This document shows, in pieces, positions 53,567 to 63,292 of a stretch of DNA of 64,000 nt; the first letter of the stretch is position 1, and every line of letters begins with the position of its first letter. The DNA comes from Cyanobacteria bacterium PR.3.49. Its GTDB lineage: Bacteria > Cyanobacteriota > Vampirovibrionia > Obscuribacterales > Obscuribacteraceae. Position numbers and translations under genes: made by a program. The notes beneath the pieces were generated by a model, which was given only the letters and a program-made list of their open reading frames with translations, had not been told where the DNA came from and did not search any database. The DNA is taken from assembly GCA_013997645.1 (NCBI GenBank), contig PNKB01000001.1, positions 53,571 to 117,570 on the forward strand, read 5' to 3'.

Positions 53567-56245
53567 ATGGCAACACAGGAGAGCGCGAATTTAGATTATC
53601 AATCTATTGCCCTGGATGATGCGGCAAGAGGAGGTACCAGCTCGCCCACGCAACTTGATTTATTGTCGGTGATTTCAGAATCTCCGGCTCGCACCAAGCA
53701 GCAATTTGCAACCTTCCAGACTGGTACCAGCCAAAGTCCGGAGGTTGCAGACTTGCTCAGGACACTGCCGGAAAATCAGGAAATTTCAGCGCAAAAGTTA
53801 CTGCAAACAGCGGCGAACAGTCCGCTGAAACAAGCCCTTGTCCCTTTATTGTTTAATGCCGAAACGCTCCAAAGAGTGGGTTCTCGCATCCAAATCGAAA
53901 GAAAGACGAGCAACCAAATTTCACTTAATCGCAACATCCTGGAAGGTGACATTTCTGCCGACCGTCTGAATGTTGGAAAAAACATCGCCTTCGACATAGC
54001 AGCAAAGGGAAACGGTATTGAAAATATCGATGGTGTCTCTATCTCAGTTTCAGCATTCGGTAGAGGAAAAGAAGTTTCTGTTTTGAAACTCAATTCCGAT
54101 AGTCAAAATACTGGCGACACAGTGACAGCGCAAATAAGTAACCCGATGCCGCCGGCAATGCGAGAAATTCTCTCGATGCCGGATAGACTCACATTTCCAA
54201 TGCGCGCGAAAAATGGCACGGTTATGCTGCCGCAGGCCAGCAGCATTTTCTACGCCGTTTCCGAAAGCTCCGGAGAGACTCTTCCTGGTCTAATTTTCGA
54301 AGATGCGTTTTTCAATCTCGGCGAAATTTCTGAGTTTGCCGAAAAGAATCCAAAGTGGATTCACAACGTCGTCAAGCCAATGTTCGATGAGGTAAAGCGC
54401 CAGGCCTATTCCAGAAATGCTACGCCTGCGCAGGAGGGCGGCTCGACTCCGGGTGATGGTCCGGTGGAAAAACCTCAGGAAATTCGCACTGCACTGGTAA
54501 ATACAACTGAGGAATCAAATCCTCCTGCCGACAAGATAACCAAGCCCGGAGACTACCATCAAACATTGAATATTGATGGCAGAGAGCGTCGCTACCTCTT
54601 GCATGTTCCTGAGAACTACGATCAGTCCAAGCCGCTGCCACTTTTGGTGATGCTTCACGGCAGAGGCGGCAGCGGAGAGGAATTTGCCCAACGCACTCAT
54701 ATGAATGAGAGAGCGGATAAAGAAGGCTTTGCAGTTGTCTACCCTGACGCAACTAAATGGTTCGGCAGAAAAGACCTGAGCGCCTGGGATGCTGCCAATG
54801 GTCTGGTTCCGCCCGGTGCCAGGGCGAACGATCTCGAGTTTTTACGCAATGTCATTGAGCAGAGCCAGGAACAGCTGAATGTAGATTCTAAGCGTATTCA
54901 TATGATTGGTCATTCCAGCGGCGGCATGATGACATATTTGGCGGCCAGCCAACTGTCGGACAAGCTCGCTTCCGTCGGCATCGTCAGCTCCGCGATGAGC
55001 GGCAAAGAGCCAAAGCCGAAATTTCCGGTTTCGGTCATCAGCACACATGGCACCGCCGATGAGGTCATTCCCATCGACGGTTTAAAAGACGTACCGCCCG
55101 TTCTTTCAGAACTGGGCATTCCCACTTTCAAAACTCCAGATTTTGCCACCGAGTTTTGGAAAAGGCAAAACGGCATTGCGGGCTCCGGCACCACCACAGT
55201 CGATGGCAACACAACTACCAGGCGTTTTGCTAATCAAGAAAATAGAACGGCAGTCGAGCAGATCACGTACAAAGGCGGCGGTCACACAACGGAAGATAAC
55301 TTGCATGTCTACGACAAAGTCTGGCAGTTTCTCAAAGAACATCCGAAGTCAGATGGCGTGGTAGCGCCATCGAGTGATCCAACCGAGTTGAAAGATGAGC
55401 GACCAAATCCTCTTCGTGGACTTCTTCAAGATATTCAACAGCGCGGGGCAGATGGAATCGCCGATGATGTAGCAACGATGTACAAACAAGTATCCGCACT
55501 TCCTGATGGAGCAATTGAACCATCATCAATGCTCAGGTCCATCGAAGAGAAGGTTGGTACAAGCTTCAGCAATCCCGTCACTGACTTTGTCAGAAACTCG
55601 ACAAAGTTATCAAAATCAGGAAATCATGTTGCGCTCGAAACCGACAAACTGAGTGATTTGCCGATTAACAAAAGCATGCCCATCGGCACATTGAAGTCCC
55701 TAAGTCTCAACGATGTCAATTTCAACTTGAGCAGCAATAAAGGTTATCCGCTCTTGAGCAACATCAATGGTGTTTCTCTCAAATTAAATGCGCTCGGTCT
55801 GGAGCGCTCGGTCCCAGTGAGAGAACTTTCGGATCTTGCCGACAAGGAAGGCAAGCATACTTACAGATTCACACTGGACAGCCCGGTTCCATGGGCTCTT
55901 AGAAAGATTCTCTGCAGCCCCGAAAGTGTTGATGTTAACTTGCAAGTCGACAATGGGGGAAAAATCGGCGTCACTAATGGGGACGAAATCAAGGACGATG
56001 TGTTGGGATACAACCCGGTGACAAGAGGCTACATGCAGATAGGTACCGACATAGCAGGAGCGTCCTCAGGCGAAAATTCGGCAGCCCGAAAAAATCTTCT
56101 GACGGATGCTGGAATAACTGCGGGTTTTGCCGGTCTGTCTATGCTTGCGCCGCGGTTTAGATTAGCAACCTCGCTTGTCGGCACTCTTATCGGCGCACCG
56201 GCCAGTATTCATGTAATACGCGAAAAGTTCACATTTTCGGCTTAA
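53567..56245 (+). CDS. Large PHB-depolymerase-type esterase with flanking repeat domains
   Basis: 892 residues. The frame is open upstream of 53567, but a regulon element sits there and no ribosome site precedes the ATG, so I infer a leaderless mRNA starting at about this ATG. Middle: esterase of the PHB depolymerase / LpqC type (about 325-600) with LLVMLHGRGGSGEEF, IGHSSGGMM (nucleophile S450), STHGTADEVIP (Asp), GGGHTTED (His). Residues about 125-235 and 705-840 are homologous (IDGVSISVSAFGRGKEVSVL vs INGVSLKLNALGLERSVPVR). A hydrophobic C-terminal stretch follows. Substrate unknown. Confidence 0.78.
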   Translation: MATQESANLDYQSIALDDAARGGTSSPTQLDLLSVISESPARTKQQFATFQTGTSQSPEVADLLRTLPENQEISAQKLLQTAANSPLKQALVPLLFNAETLQRVGSRIQIERKTSNQISLNRNILEGDISADRLNVGKNIAFDIAAKGNGIENIDGVSISVSAFGRGKEVSVLKLNSDSQNTGDTVTAQISNPMPPAMREILSMPDRLTFPMRAKNGTVMLPQASSIFYAVSESSGETLPGLIFEDAFFNLGEISEFAEKNPKWIHNVVKPMFDEVKRQAYSRNATPAQEGGSTPGDGPVEKPQEIRTALVNTTEESNPPADKITKPGDYHQTLNIDGRERRYLLHVPENYDQSKPLPLLVMLHGRGGSGEEFAQRTHMNERADKEGFAVVYPDATKWFGRKDLSAWDAANGLVPPGARANDLEFLRNVIEQSQEQLNVDSKRIHMIGHSSGGMMTYLAASQLSDKLASVGIVSSAMSGKEPKPKFPVSVISTHGTADEVIPIDGLKDVPPVLSELGIPTFKTPDFATEFWKRQNGIAGSGTTTVDGNTTTRRFANQENRTAVEQITYKGGGHTTEDNLHVYDKVWQFLKEHPKSDGVVAPSSDPTELKDERPNPLRGLLQDIQQRGADGIADDVATMYKQVSALPDGAIEPSSMLRSIEEKVGTSFSNPVTDFVRNSTKLSKSGNHVALETDKLSDLPINKSMPIGTLKSLSLNDVNFNLSSNKGYPLLSNINGVSLKLNALGLERSVPVRELSDLADKEGKHTYRFTLDSPVPWALRKILCSPESVDVNLQVDNGGKIGVTNGDEIKDDVLGYNPVTRGYMQIGTDIAGASSGENSAARKNLLTDAGITAGFAGLSMLAPRFRLATSLVGTLIGAPASIHVIREKFTFSA

Positions 56246-56317
56246 AGCCCCTGAGAGAGGCATCTGCTCAATTGCTGGGCATATATTTCCCATTGGGATT
56301 AATCTAGCGAAGACAGG

Positions 56318-57586
56318 ATGAATAGCACTAAAGTCAACCTACAACTGGGCGAGCTGATTCTGACTTGCAGCCTGGCGTCGGAAGAGCAGCTCGAATTGTG
56401 CCTGCTCGGTGCTGCCCAAACCGGGCTGCCGCTGGGCATGCAGTTAATTCTGCAAAATCTCCTGGATTTCGATAATTTGCATTCACTCGTGGCAGCACAG
56501 AGCCTTGTAAGAGACGAGCAGATTTCGCGAGATACTGCCACCAAGGCTGTTTTACTGGCAAAGAGGAAAGCGGTTCCTCTTAATCTGGCGCTGGATTTAT
56601 TGGGAATTTGCGTGGAAAGTCCGGTAAAGAACAGATTGGGAAGCTTGCTCGTCGACGGCGAATTGCTGGACAGAAACGTGCTCAAGCGCGGTCTAAAGAT
56701 TGCAAAAGCGACTTGTCTGCCGCTCGGAAAGGTTCTGGTGGCAGGTTCGAGTATGGATAAGGTGGTCATCGACAAAGCAGTGCAGATGCAGAATCAACTG
56801 CGGACCGGGCTCATAGCGCGCGAAGAAGCAATCGATGCAATTGTTTCTGTAAAGCCCAACTCGGTCGCCTTCGCAAAAGAAGAAGAGATAAAGTTGCAAA
56901 AAACGCGAGTCGGTCAGATATGCGTGGATGTCGGTCTGCTCTCGCGCGACGACATCGAGATGGTGGCACAGGAGGCAATTCGACGCCATGCGTTGATTGG
57001 TGAAACCCTTGTCGCCATGCAGTTTATATCCAACGACAGCCTGCATTTGATTCTCGAAGTTCAGCGATTGGTCCGGCAGACGAGATTCAGCCTTGCACAC
57101 GCAATCAAAATGCTAAGGCGAATACATGCAACAGACCTATTCCCTTGCGCGGAGGCTGAAAATGAAGCAGAGACGGTGGAAAGAACACCGATCAGCTTCT
57201 TGAATTTCTTGCGGCTTGCCCGCCTGGTCGATGCCAACGGCAAGAATTTGCTCTCGCAATCCGGCGTCTATAGCAGCCACGGCGTCAAAATGCTGGAAGA
57301 AACATGGACAGCCTTTCCGTCATCGAATGACGATGATCTCTCGCTGGCGATCGTCATACCGTCAGATGTTGCAGCTTGCCTTGCGGAAAACGGCTTCACG
57401 ACGCCGGAGCAACAATTGAGCGTGGCAAGGGCGGCGCGTGAATACAAACAACTCAGAGAGTTGCAATCTACATTCGAGCAAGCACTGGTCAAATACCATG
57501 CTTCGATCCTGGACGGATCGACGATGGTCCCATGGACAGGTACATTCCCAGCGCTTTCAGCATGGGCACCGAAAGAAAACACATAA
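56318..57586 (+). CDS. Protein with GspE-N/MshEN-like repeats
   Basis: 422 residues. Repeated units such as QLGELILTCSLASEEQLELC, RLGSLLVDGELLDRNVLKRG and RVGQICVDVGLLSRDDIEMV fit the GspE-N/MshEN fold (L-G..L...G.I....L..A), which binds c-di-GMP in some type II/IV secretion ATPases. Here it occurs as several units without an ATPase. A role in reading c-di-GMP made or cut by the GGDEF-EAL protein at 60217 is plausible but unproven. It converges with the annexin-esterase gene. Confidence 0.7.
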   Translation: MNSTKVNLQLGELILTCSLASEEQLELCLLGAAQTGLPLGMQLILQNLLDFDNLHSLVAAQSLVRDEQISRDTATKAVLLAKRKAVPLNLALDLLGICVESPVKNRLGSLLVDGELLDRNVLKRGLKIAKATCLPLGKVLVAGSSMDKVVIDKAVQMQNQLRTGLIAREEAIDAIVSVKPNSVAFAKEEEIKLQKTRVGQICVDVGLLSRDDIEMVAQEAIRRHALIGETLVAMQFISNDSLHLILEVQRLVRQTRFSLAHAIKMLRRIHATDLFPCAEAENEAETVERTPISFLNFLRLARLVDANGKNLLSQSGVYSSHGVKMLEETWTAFPSSNDDDLSLAIVIPSDVAACLAENGFTTPEQQLSVARAAREYKQLRELQSTFEQALVKYHASILDGSTMVPWTGTFPALSAWAPKENT

Positions 57587-57632
57587 TCACAGCGTCTCTG
57601 TGCAGATGTTTCACAAGGCTGCTTTGTGCAGA

Positions 57633-59090
57633 TTATTTGCCAGTCAGGTCGCGCACGATATGCTGCTTGAGGAAGCCGGCGCCTTTGGAGACGAAGTCAT
57701 GCTGCAGTTGAGGTTCGCCCAGGGCCCATTGAATCCAGCGGTTGCCGTTGTTTTTGTAATCGTGGATGCCGTGGTCGGCTCCTTGCACAATGTATTCGAC
57801 GACTGGTTGGGAACCGCTGTAAATCCGCTGCTCCACGCCTTTTTCATATGCGACCTGGACGACGTCTCCGGTGCCGCCGCCGGCTTCACTCCAGACTTTT
57901 GCTTGCATGGCTGGTCTTGATTTATCAAGATTGGTGGCAATGGGCGTTTCCTCGGATGTGTCGCCGAGCCCGCCTTTGTAAGGCAACATTTCGTCCTTGT
58001 CTCCATGCACGATCATCATCGGTATGGCTTTGGAAGGAGCAGCGTCGCCTTCCATCCAGGTGCCGCTCATAGAAACCACTCCGGCAACACGTTCCGGACG
58101 GTCGGCAGCGTAGACTTCGGCAAAGCGCGCTCCATCGGAAAAGCCGATCATACCTACCTTGTCCGCCGTCTTAGAGCGCGCCGCCAGGTCGTTTAAAACA
58201 TTGTCCATATAGACTCGATCATCGTAAGAATTATCGATTTGTCCGGGCAAATTGGTGCGCCCCGGGGTGTTCCAGGAAGCGCTGGCCATGCCTAAAGAAC
58301 CGTCCAACACTCGAGATTTAGGATTGGCAAAAATTACAATCGAGCCGGTCTTTTCCGCTTCGATGGTCAGCCCGGATTCGTTCGCCATAACGCCTTTCAT
58401 ATCGCCCAGTCCGGCACCGGGCATTGCCACGATGACGGGCGCACGGCTGTCGGCATTTCTCGGAATATAGACGTCGTAGTCGCGACCATCAGCCAGCGAA
58501 ATGCGCGATATCTCCCCTGCCGTCAATCCAGAATTCGGCTTCAAGAGCGCATCTCCGGAAATTCTAAATTCCTGAGGCACTTCATTTATATTCTTGTCTT
58601 TGATCAAACGAGCAAAGCGGCTGAGATCTTCTTGACCCAGCTCGTCCAACAGCTCATTGCGCATATCCCACTTTTGACCGTATGCAGCATAGTCTTTGCC
58701 ATACTTCTGTGCGAATCTTTCATTGACGAGAGCCAGCTCTGCGGCGTTGAGAGGCGCAATGGCGTCCCACATGCCCGCTTCATCGGTGCCGATGCCGGTA
58801 AGTCCGCCATTGGCAGCTTGCTCGAATTTGTCGACCGCCGCTTCTAATTTTGCTGAAAGTGGTTTTGATGCAAGTACCGCCAGAGTAGATTGATTGTCGG
58901 CGCCGATAATCTGGAAATCGCTCAGGTGAGCAATGCTCGTGTCGAAACTCTTTGCCGTAGGTCTGGCGGCATTGGGACCGTAGACATCGCTGCTGATCTC
59001 CGCCAGAGTGGTGGCATTAAAGCCCTCTTGCGAAGCCCAGGCTATATTGGATTCAAATCCGCTCGCAGAAACGTCACGACTGCCGCTCAT
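57633..59090 (-). CDS. Annexin-repeat protein fused to an esterase
   Basis: 485 residues from ATG at 59090 (MSGSRDVSAS). Residues about 96-163 read like one annexin repeat: GLTGIGTDEAGMWDAI (G-X-G-T Ca2+ loop), a Y.K.YG segment (RFAQKYGKDYAAYG) and LLDELGQEDLSRFARLI; an acidic residue near D142 could complete the site. The C-terminal 280 residues are an alpha/beta esterase like the one at 53567: MIGFSDGAR (S318), VHGDKDE (D364), GADHGIHDY (H440). No signal peptide. No regulon element found upstream. Confidence 0.75.
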   Translation of the reverse strand: MSGSRDVSASGFESNIAWASQEGFNATTLAEISSDVYGPNAARPTAKSFDTSIAHLSDFQIIGADNQSTLAVLASKPLSAKLEAAVDKFEQAANGGLTGIGTDEAGMWDAIAPLNAAELALVNERFAQKYGKDYAAYGQKWDMRNELLDELGQEDLSRFARLIKDKNINEVPQEFRISGDALLKPNSGLTAGEISRISLADGRDYDVYIPRNADSRAPVIVAMPGAGLGDMKGVMANESGLTIEAEKTGSIVIFANPKSRVLDGSLGMASASWNTPGRTNLPGQIDNSYDDRVYMDNVLNDLAARSKTADKVGMIGFSDGARFAEVYAADRPERVAGVVSMSGTWMEGDAAPSKAIPMMIVHGDKDEMLPYKGGLGDTSEETPIATNLDKSRPAMQAKVWSEAGGGTGDVVQVAYEKGVEQRIYSGSQPVVEYIVQGADHGIHDYKNNGNRWIQWALGEPQLQHDFVSKGAGFLKQHIVRDLTGK

Positions 59091-59290
59091 TGCGCAGTAC
59101 CTCATTTATATTTCGGAAGGGACGATGGTTGAATTGGACTTGAGGCAAAGATAGAACTTTTTGTTGGCGAAATTGTGGCGAAATTGCAGATTTCACCTCG
59201 GGCAGGCGGGCAAACTATATAAGGGTACCGAGCTTGCTTGTCTCACTTGTCTCAAAGTACAGTGACCGACGGACTTTGGATGGACACGGA

Positions 59291-59665
59291 ATGGAAATTA
59301 ATAAAGTCCTGATGGTGGACGACGACCAGAGCATAAGAAGAATCTGTCAGGTGTCGCTGGCCAATGTCGGCAAATGGCAGGTGATTCTCGCCGAGTCAGG
59401 TTATGACGGTCTGGAGCTGGCGCGCAAGGAGAAGCCGGATGTAATTCTTCTGGATGTGATGATGCCGGGCATGGATGGACCGACAACTCTTCTGAAGCTG
59501 CGAGAAGATGACGAGCTGAAACATATCCCTGTCATTCTGATGACGGCCAAGGTGCAACCGCAGGAAGTAGAACAGTACACACGGCTGGGAGCGACCGGAG
59601 TGATCAGCAAGCCTTTCGATCCTCTTACTTTGCCGTCCGAAATTAGAAAATTGCTCTGCGCGTAG
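59291..59665 (+). CDS. Stand-alone response regulator (CheY-like)
   Basis: 124 residues from ATG at 59291. Acidic pocket DDD (10-12), D55 in VILLDVMMPGMDG, Thr in MTAKV and Lys in ISKPFDP. No output domain. The HPt gene begins 9 bases after its stop, so the pair probably forms part of a phosphorelay, but no adjacent kinase is encoded. Confidence 0.93.
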   Translation: MEINKVLMVDDDQSIRRICQVSLANVGKWQVILAESGYDGLELARKEKPDVILLDVMMPGMDGPTTLLKLREDDELKHIPVILMTAKVQPQEVEQYTRLGATGVISKPFDPLTLPSEIRKLLCA

Positions 59666-59674
59666 GTTGCTCAA

Positions 59675-60097
59675 ATGATAGGCAATAAAGACGACGCCAA
59701 GGACAGCGAAGCGGAATACGATGAAGCTCTGGACGACGTGCTCACCACCCTGCGCCGCGAATATGAAGACGAGCTTCCCACACGCTTTGCCGAGCTAAAA
59801 GAGTATGTGCAAAAGGCAAAAGATGGCGGTGAGAAACAGCTGGAGTGGCTGGCTCAAGCGCATACAATTGCGCATAGACTGGCAGGAACAGCCGGATCTT
59901 ATGGTCTTGCCGAACTGAGTAACGCGGCTGGAGTCTTCGATGCGTATTGCAAGCACCTGTTGAAAAACAAGGCACATAGCGAAGAATCGCGCGACGCAGC
60001 GCCATCCGTAACGCCTTTGGATTGGCAAGAAATTGAGGCGATGACTAATGCAATATTCGAAAGCCACCCCGAGAAGAGATATTCTCCTCCCTCATGA
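59675..60097 (+). CDS. HPt phosphotransfer protein
   Basis: 140 residues. AHTIAHRLAGTAGSYGLAEL carries the phosphoacceptor H67 in the H-R-L-A-G-X4-Y-G pattern of HPt domains. Accepts phosphate from and gives it to receiver domains; likely partner is the CheY-like protein just upstream, and the REC domain at 60217 is another candidate. Confidence 0.88.
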   Translation: MIGNKDDAKDSEAEYDEALDDVLTTLRREYEDELPTRFAELKEYVQKAKDGGEKQLEWLAQAHTIAHRLAGTAGSYGLAELSNAAGVFDAYCKHLLKNKAHSEESRDAAPSVTPLDWQEIEAMTNAIFESHPEKRYSPPS

Positions 60098-60216
60098 GTC
60101 AATTTAACGCCTTCGAATCTGCACGATTTTTTCAAATTTTTCCGTTTTCGTGGCAAACCGAATTTTCAGTGCGCAAAGCACGAAATATTTGAAACCGGCG
60201 AAAGAAAACTCGCTGC

Positions 60217-61875
60217 CTAAGCGGGTTTGCCCCAATACCAGCCCTGTCCGTAGACGACGCCCATCTCAACGAGTATGGCTAATTCTTCCTTATTCTCGAT
60301 GCCTTCTGCGACCAATTCAGAACCGAGCGCATTGACTACGCGCACAAGACGTTCCAAATTGCGCGCCTTGACCTGATCTTCAGAAATGCCGGAAACATAT
60401 TTGCGATCGATTTTGACGATGTCCGGCTCGAGAATAATCAAGCTTTCCAGCGAGCTGCGGCCAAAACCAACGTCATCGATAGCCACTCTTACACCCTGAT
60501 CTTTGAGAGCTTGAACGTGCCCACGCAGATACACGGGATCGCCGATAAATTGCTGTTCGCTGATTTCCACACAATAACTGGCCGTTTTTCCGTTGTCGGG
60601 GAAAAGTGTCATGAGCCGCTCGATAGGCGTGTCGATAATCGTCGAAGGGAAAAGATTGACGTGAAAACGAGCTTTGCGATCAAATTTCGGATCGTTTGTA
60701 TGAATCAAACAAGTCTTCAAGCAACGCAAATCGACAATAGTAAGAAGGTTGTACTCAACGCTGACTCTGAACAAGTCGTCCGGCATTTCAAAAGCACCGG
60801 CCGGTCCGCGGCTGAGAATTTCATGACCAACGATTTCTTCATTGGCTAGTTTGAAAATTGGCATGGAAACGGCTCTGAAGCAATCGCCTCGGCGCAAACG
60901 TTCTGTCAATTCCGTCAAAACTTCGCGATCTGCACCCAGCGATTTGTGTTTTTCACCGGATGACACCCGGTTTTTGCCGAGCATTTTACTTTCGCGAACA
61001 GCCAAGCGAGCCAGAGAGATCATTTCTTCAATCGAGCAAAACTCATAAGGCAGAGCCATGACGCCAAGGCTGGCGGTAACCCTGATGGTTTCGGAAGCCA
61101 GACGCAGCGGATTCTCAGCCACTGCCAGACGGACTTTCTCGGCGACCAACATGCCCTCGGCAAAACGAGTGTCCGGTAAAAGAACAAGAAATTCGTCGCC
61201 GCCGAGCCTGGCAATGTGGTCGGTGGGACGCAATGTTTCGCGCAAGCGCGTGGAAATTTCTTTGAGAACAACGTCTCCGACTGCGTGTCCTAATGTTTGA
61301 TTGACGCGGTCGAAGTCGTCGCAGTCAACCAGGACTGCCACCAACTGCCAGCCTCCACGCTGAGCGCGGCTGAATTCATTTTGCAGGGATGCTTCCAAAC
61401 CTTTGCGGTTGAGCAATTCGGTGAGGCCATCTATATTGGCCATCGCATCTAATTTGAGGTTGGCGGTTTCCAGACGTGCGCTCACGTCCTTAAGCTCTTC
61501 TTGAGTCTTCTTCATTTCGATGGCATGCCGAATTGACTGATAAAGCATGCGGTCATCGATACCGCTCTTTAATATGTAGTCGCTGGCGCCATGCTTGACA
61601 GCCTCGACGGCAGTTTTTTCCTGGTCGTCTCCGCTCAATACCAATACCGGCACCCTGGCTTCCGCCTTAACTTTCAAAAAGGCATCCAGACCGTCCTTGA
61701 CCGGCAAATCCATGAGGATGACGTCCAATCCGCCCTTGCCTATGCGTTTCAATCCCGCCGTCTGGTCCACGCATTCCATCGCAAAATCGGCGCCAGAATT
61801 CAGAACTTTTTGCAGCTCTTTAGCAATCTTGGGGTCGTCTTCAATTAGGAGAACATTTTTCTTTTTGTCGACCAT
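60217..61875 (-). CDS. REC-GGDEF-EAL c-di-GMP enzyme
   Basis: 552 residues. REC (about 5-120; D56), GGDEF domain (about 140-300; RLGGDEFL at 223-230 intact), EAL domain (about 315-550). EAL motif is HEILSRG with Glu kept; VNLFPSTI, EISEQQF, IDDVGFG, KIDRKYV, AEGIEN and GQGWYWGKP follow. Both activities look possible, so it could make and break c-di-GMP under phosphorylation control. Converges with the HPt gene. Confidence 0.92.
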   Translation of the reverse strand: MVDKKKNVLLIEDDPKIAKELQKVLNSGADFAMECVDQTAGLKRIGKGGLDVILMDLPVKDGLDAFLKVKAEARVPVLVLSGDDQEKTAVEAVKHGASDYILKSGIDDRMLYQSIRHAIEMKKTQEELKDVSARLETANLKLDAMANIDGLTELLNRKGLEASLQNEFSRAQRGGWQLVAVLVDCDDFDRVNQTLGHAVGDVVLKEISTRLRETLRPTDHIARLGGDEFLVLLPDTRFAEGMLVAEKVRLAVAENPLRLASETIRVTASLGVMALPYEFCSIEEMISLARLAVRESKMLGKNRVSSGEKHKSLGADREVLTELTERLRRGDCFRAVSMPIFKLANEEIVGHEILSRGPAGAFEMPDDLFRVSVEYNLLTIVDLRCLKTCLIHTNDPKFDRKARFHVNLFPSTIIDTPIERLMTLFPDNGKTASYCVEISEQQFIGDPVYLRGHVQALKDQGVRVAIDDVGFGRSSLESLIILEPDIVKIDRKYVSGISEDQVKARNLERLVRVVNALGSELVAEGIENKEELAILVEMGVVYGQGWYWGKPA

Positions 61876-62134
61876 TTAAGTCACCGAGCTGGATTCCGTT
61901 GAAACACTTACTAACTGAGGCAGGCACAAGAATTTGGCTCGTGCCGAACTGAAGGGGGAGAAAAGGTAGCCCGCTCTCCTCAATTTCCCACATACCCCTT
62001 ATAAACACTACCGAATCTCTAAGAAGAACAATCTATTTCGCTTTTGCTCTATGAAATATCAGCCACTCGTCCAATCAGTCTTTGTAATGTACGATTGCTT
62101 GTTGAATTCGTAAGAACCCGCAAAGCAGGCAGCC

Positions 62135-63199
62135 ATGATACAGACCGAAAATCAAAGCGCGCAGCAAGCGACGCCTTCCCCGGAAAAGAAAACCGCCCAG
62201 AGCCTGATAAAGCAGGTAGTCATGATTGGCGCAGCGGCGGCTTTGCTCTATTTTTCTTTTCGCGGCTGCGACCTGGCGGCAATTTGGGCGTATACGGTCA
62301 AAACCAATCCACTTTTTTTGCTGCTGCTCTTGATCAATGGCATTATCAGCCACGTGATTCGCGCCGTGCGCTGGATTTTATTGCTTAATCCATTAACCGC
62401 TGACGGACACAAAATCAGCCTCTTTAATTCTTTCAGCGCTGTGATTATGGGATATGCGGTCAATATCGCCGTGCCTCGGGGCGGCGAAGTGGTTCGCCTC
62501 GTATCTATTTCTCGCAGTGAGAAACTGCCGGTGGCGGGCGTTTTGCCCACAATGTTCATCGACCGGCTGCTGGACATCGCATTCCTGGCTCTCTTGCTCG
62601 GCATTACTTTGATGGTGGTCCCCAAGTCGATTTTCGGTGAATTGCCCAGCTGGCTCGTTCCGGGAGGCATCGGCTTGACCATCGCTACTTTTGTTGGTCT
62701 TGGTGTTTTGCCGCACGTGCACAAAATCATCAGCTGGATTTTGCAAATGCCTTTCGTTAAAGCAAAGCTGCCGGAAAAGTGGGCGACAAAATTTGCCGAT
62801 CTTTCCGATCAATTCGGCGAGGGGACAAAATCATTGACCAACCCTGTCGCTTACTTGCCCATCGCTCTTTTGAGCGCCGTCATGTGGGTTTGCTACTGGC
62901 TCAATCTTTATCTGGTCATCCTGGCGTTCGACATTCAAGACAAAGTAACTCCTCTCAATACGCTCATTACCTTCACCATTGGCTCGATTGGAGTGCTCGT
63001 ACCGACGCCCGGCTCAGTGGGTGGATATCATTACTTGCTCAGCCAGGGCTTGATGAAAACCTCCGGGCTCAATCAAGAATTGGCTCTGGCTGTGGCAACC
63101 GTGCAGCACTTCATTTGTTTTATATTGGTCGCCTGCATTCCTGCCGCCTTTTGCATGGCTATTCAGTCGATGAGAAAAGGGAAAAGTCCCGTAATGTAG
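62135..63199 (+). CDS. YbhN/UPF0104-family lysylphosphatidylglycerol-synthase-like flippase
   Basis: 354 residues with about 7-8 membrane segments (for example LLLLINGIISHVIRAVRWIL, IALLSAVMWVCYWLNLYLV). The HVIRAVRWILLL region and PRGGEVVR (N-P-R-G.GE..R type motif), plus GSIGVLVPTPGSVGGYH, are typical of this family. It flips lipids or glycolipids across the inner membrane. The 259-bp gap upstream holds nothing else I can support. Confidence 0.88.
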   Translation: MIQTENQSAQQATPSPEKKTAQSLIKQVVMIGAAAALLYFSFRGCDLAAIWAYTVKTNPLFLLLLLINGIISHVIRAVRWILLLNPLTADGHKISLFNSFSAVIMGYAVNIAVPRGGEVVRLVSISRSEKLPVAGVLPTMFIDRLLDIAFLALLLGITLMVVPKSIFGELPSWLVPGGIGLTIATFVGLGVLPHVHKIISWILQMPFVKAKLPEKWATKFADLSDQFGEGTKSLTNPVAYLPIALLSAVMWVCYWLNLYLVILAFDIQDKVTPLNTLITFTIGSIGVLVPTPGSVGGYHYLLSQGLMKTSGLNQELALAVATVQHFICFILVACIPAAFCMAIQSMRKGKSPVM

Positions 63200-63292
63200 A
63201 ATGGAAATGGCGACATAAGATATTGGCTAAACTAGAGTTAGCCACCATATTTGGCATCACCTTTCCTTGGCAGTGAATCGGGAAATGTTCTG

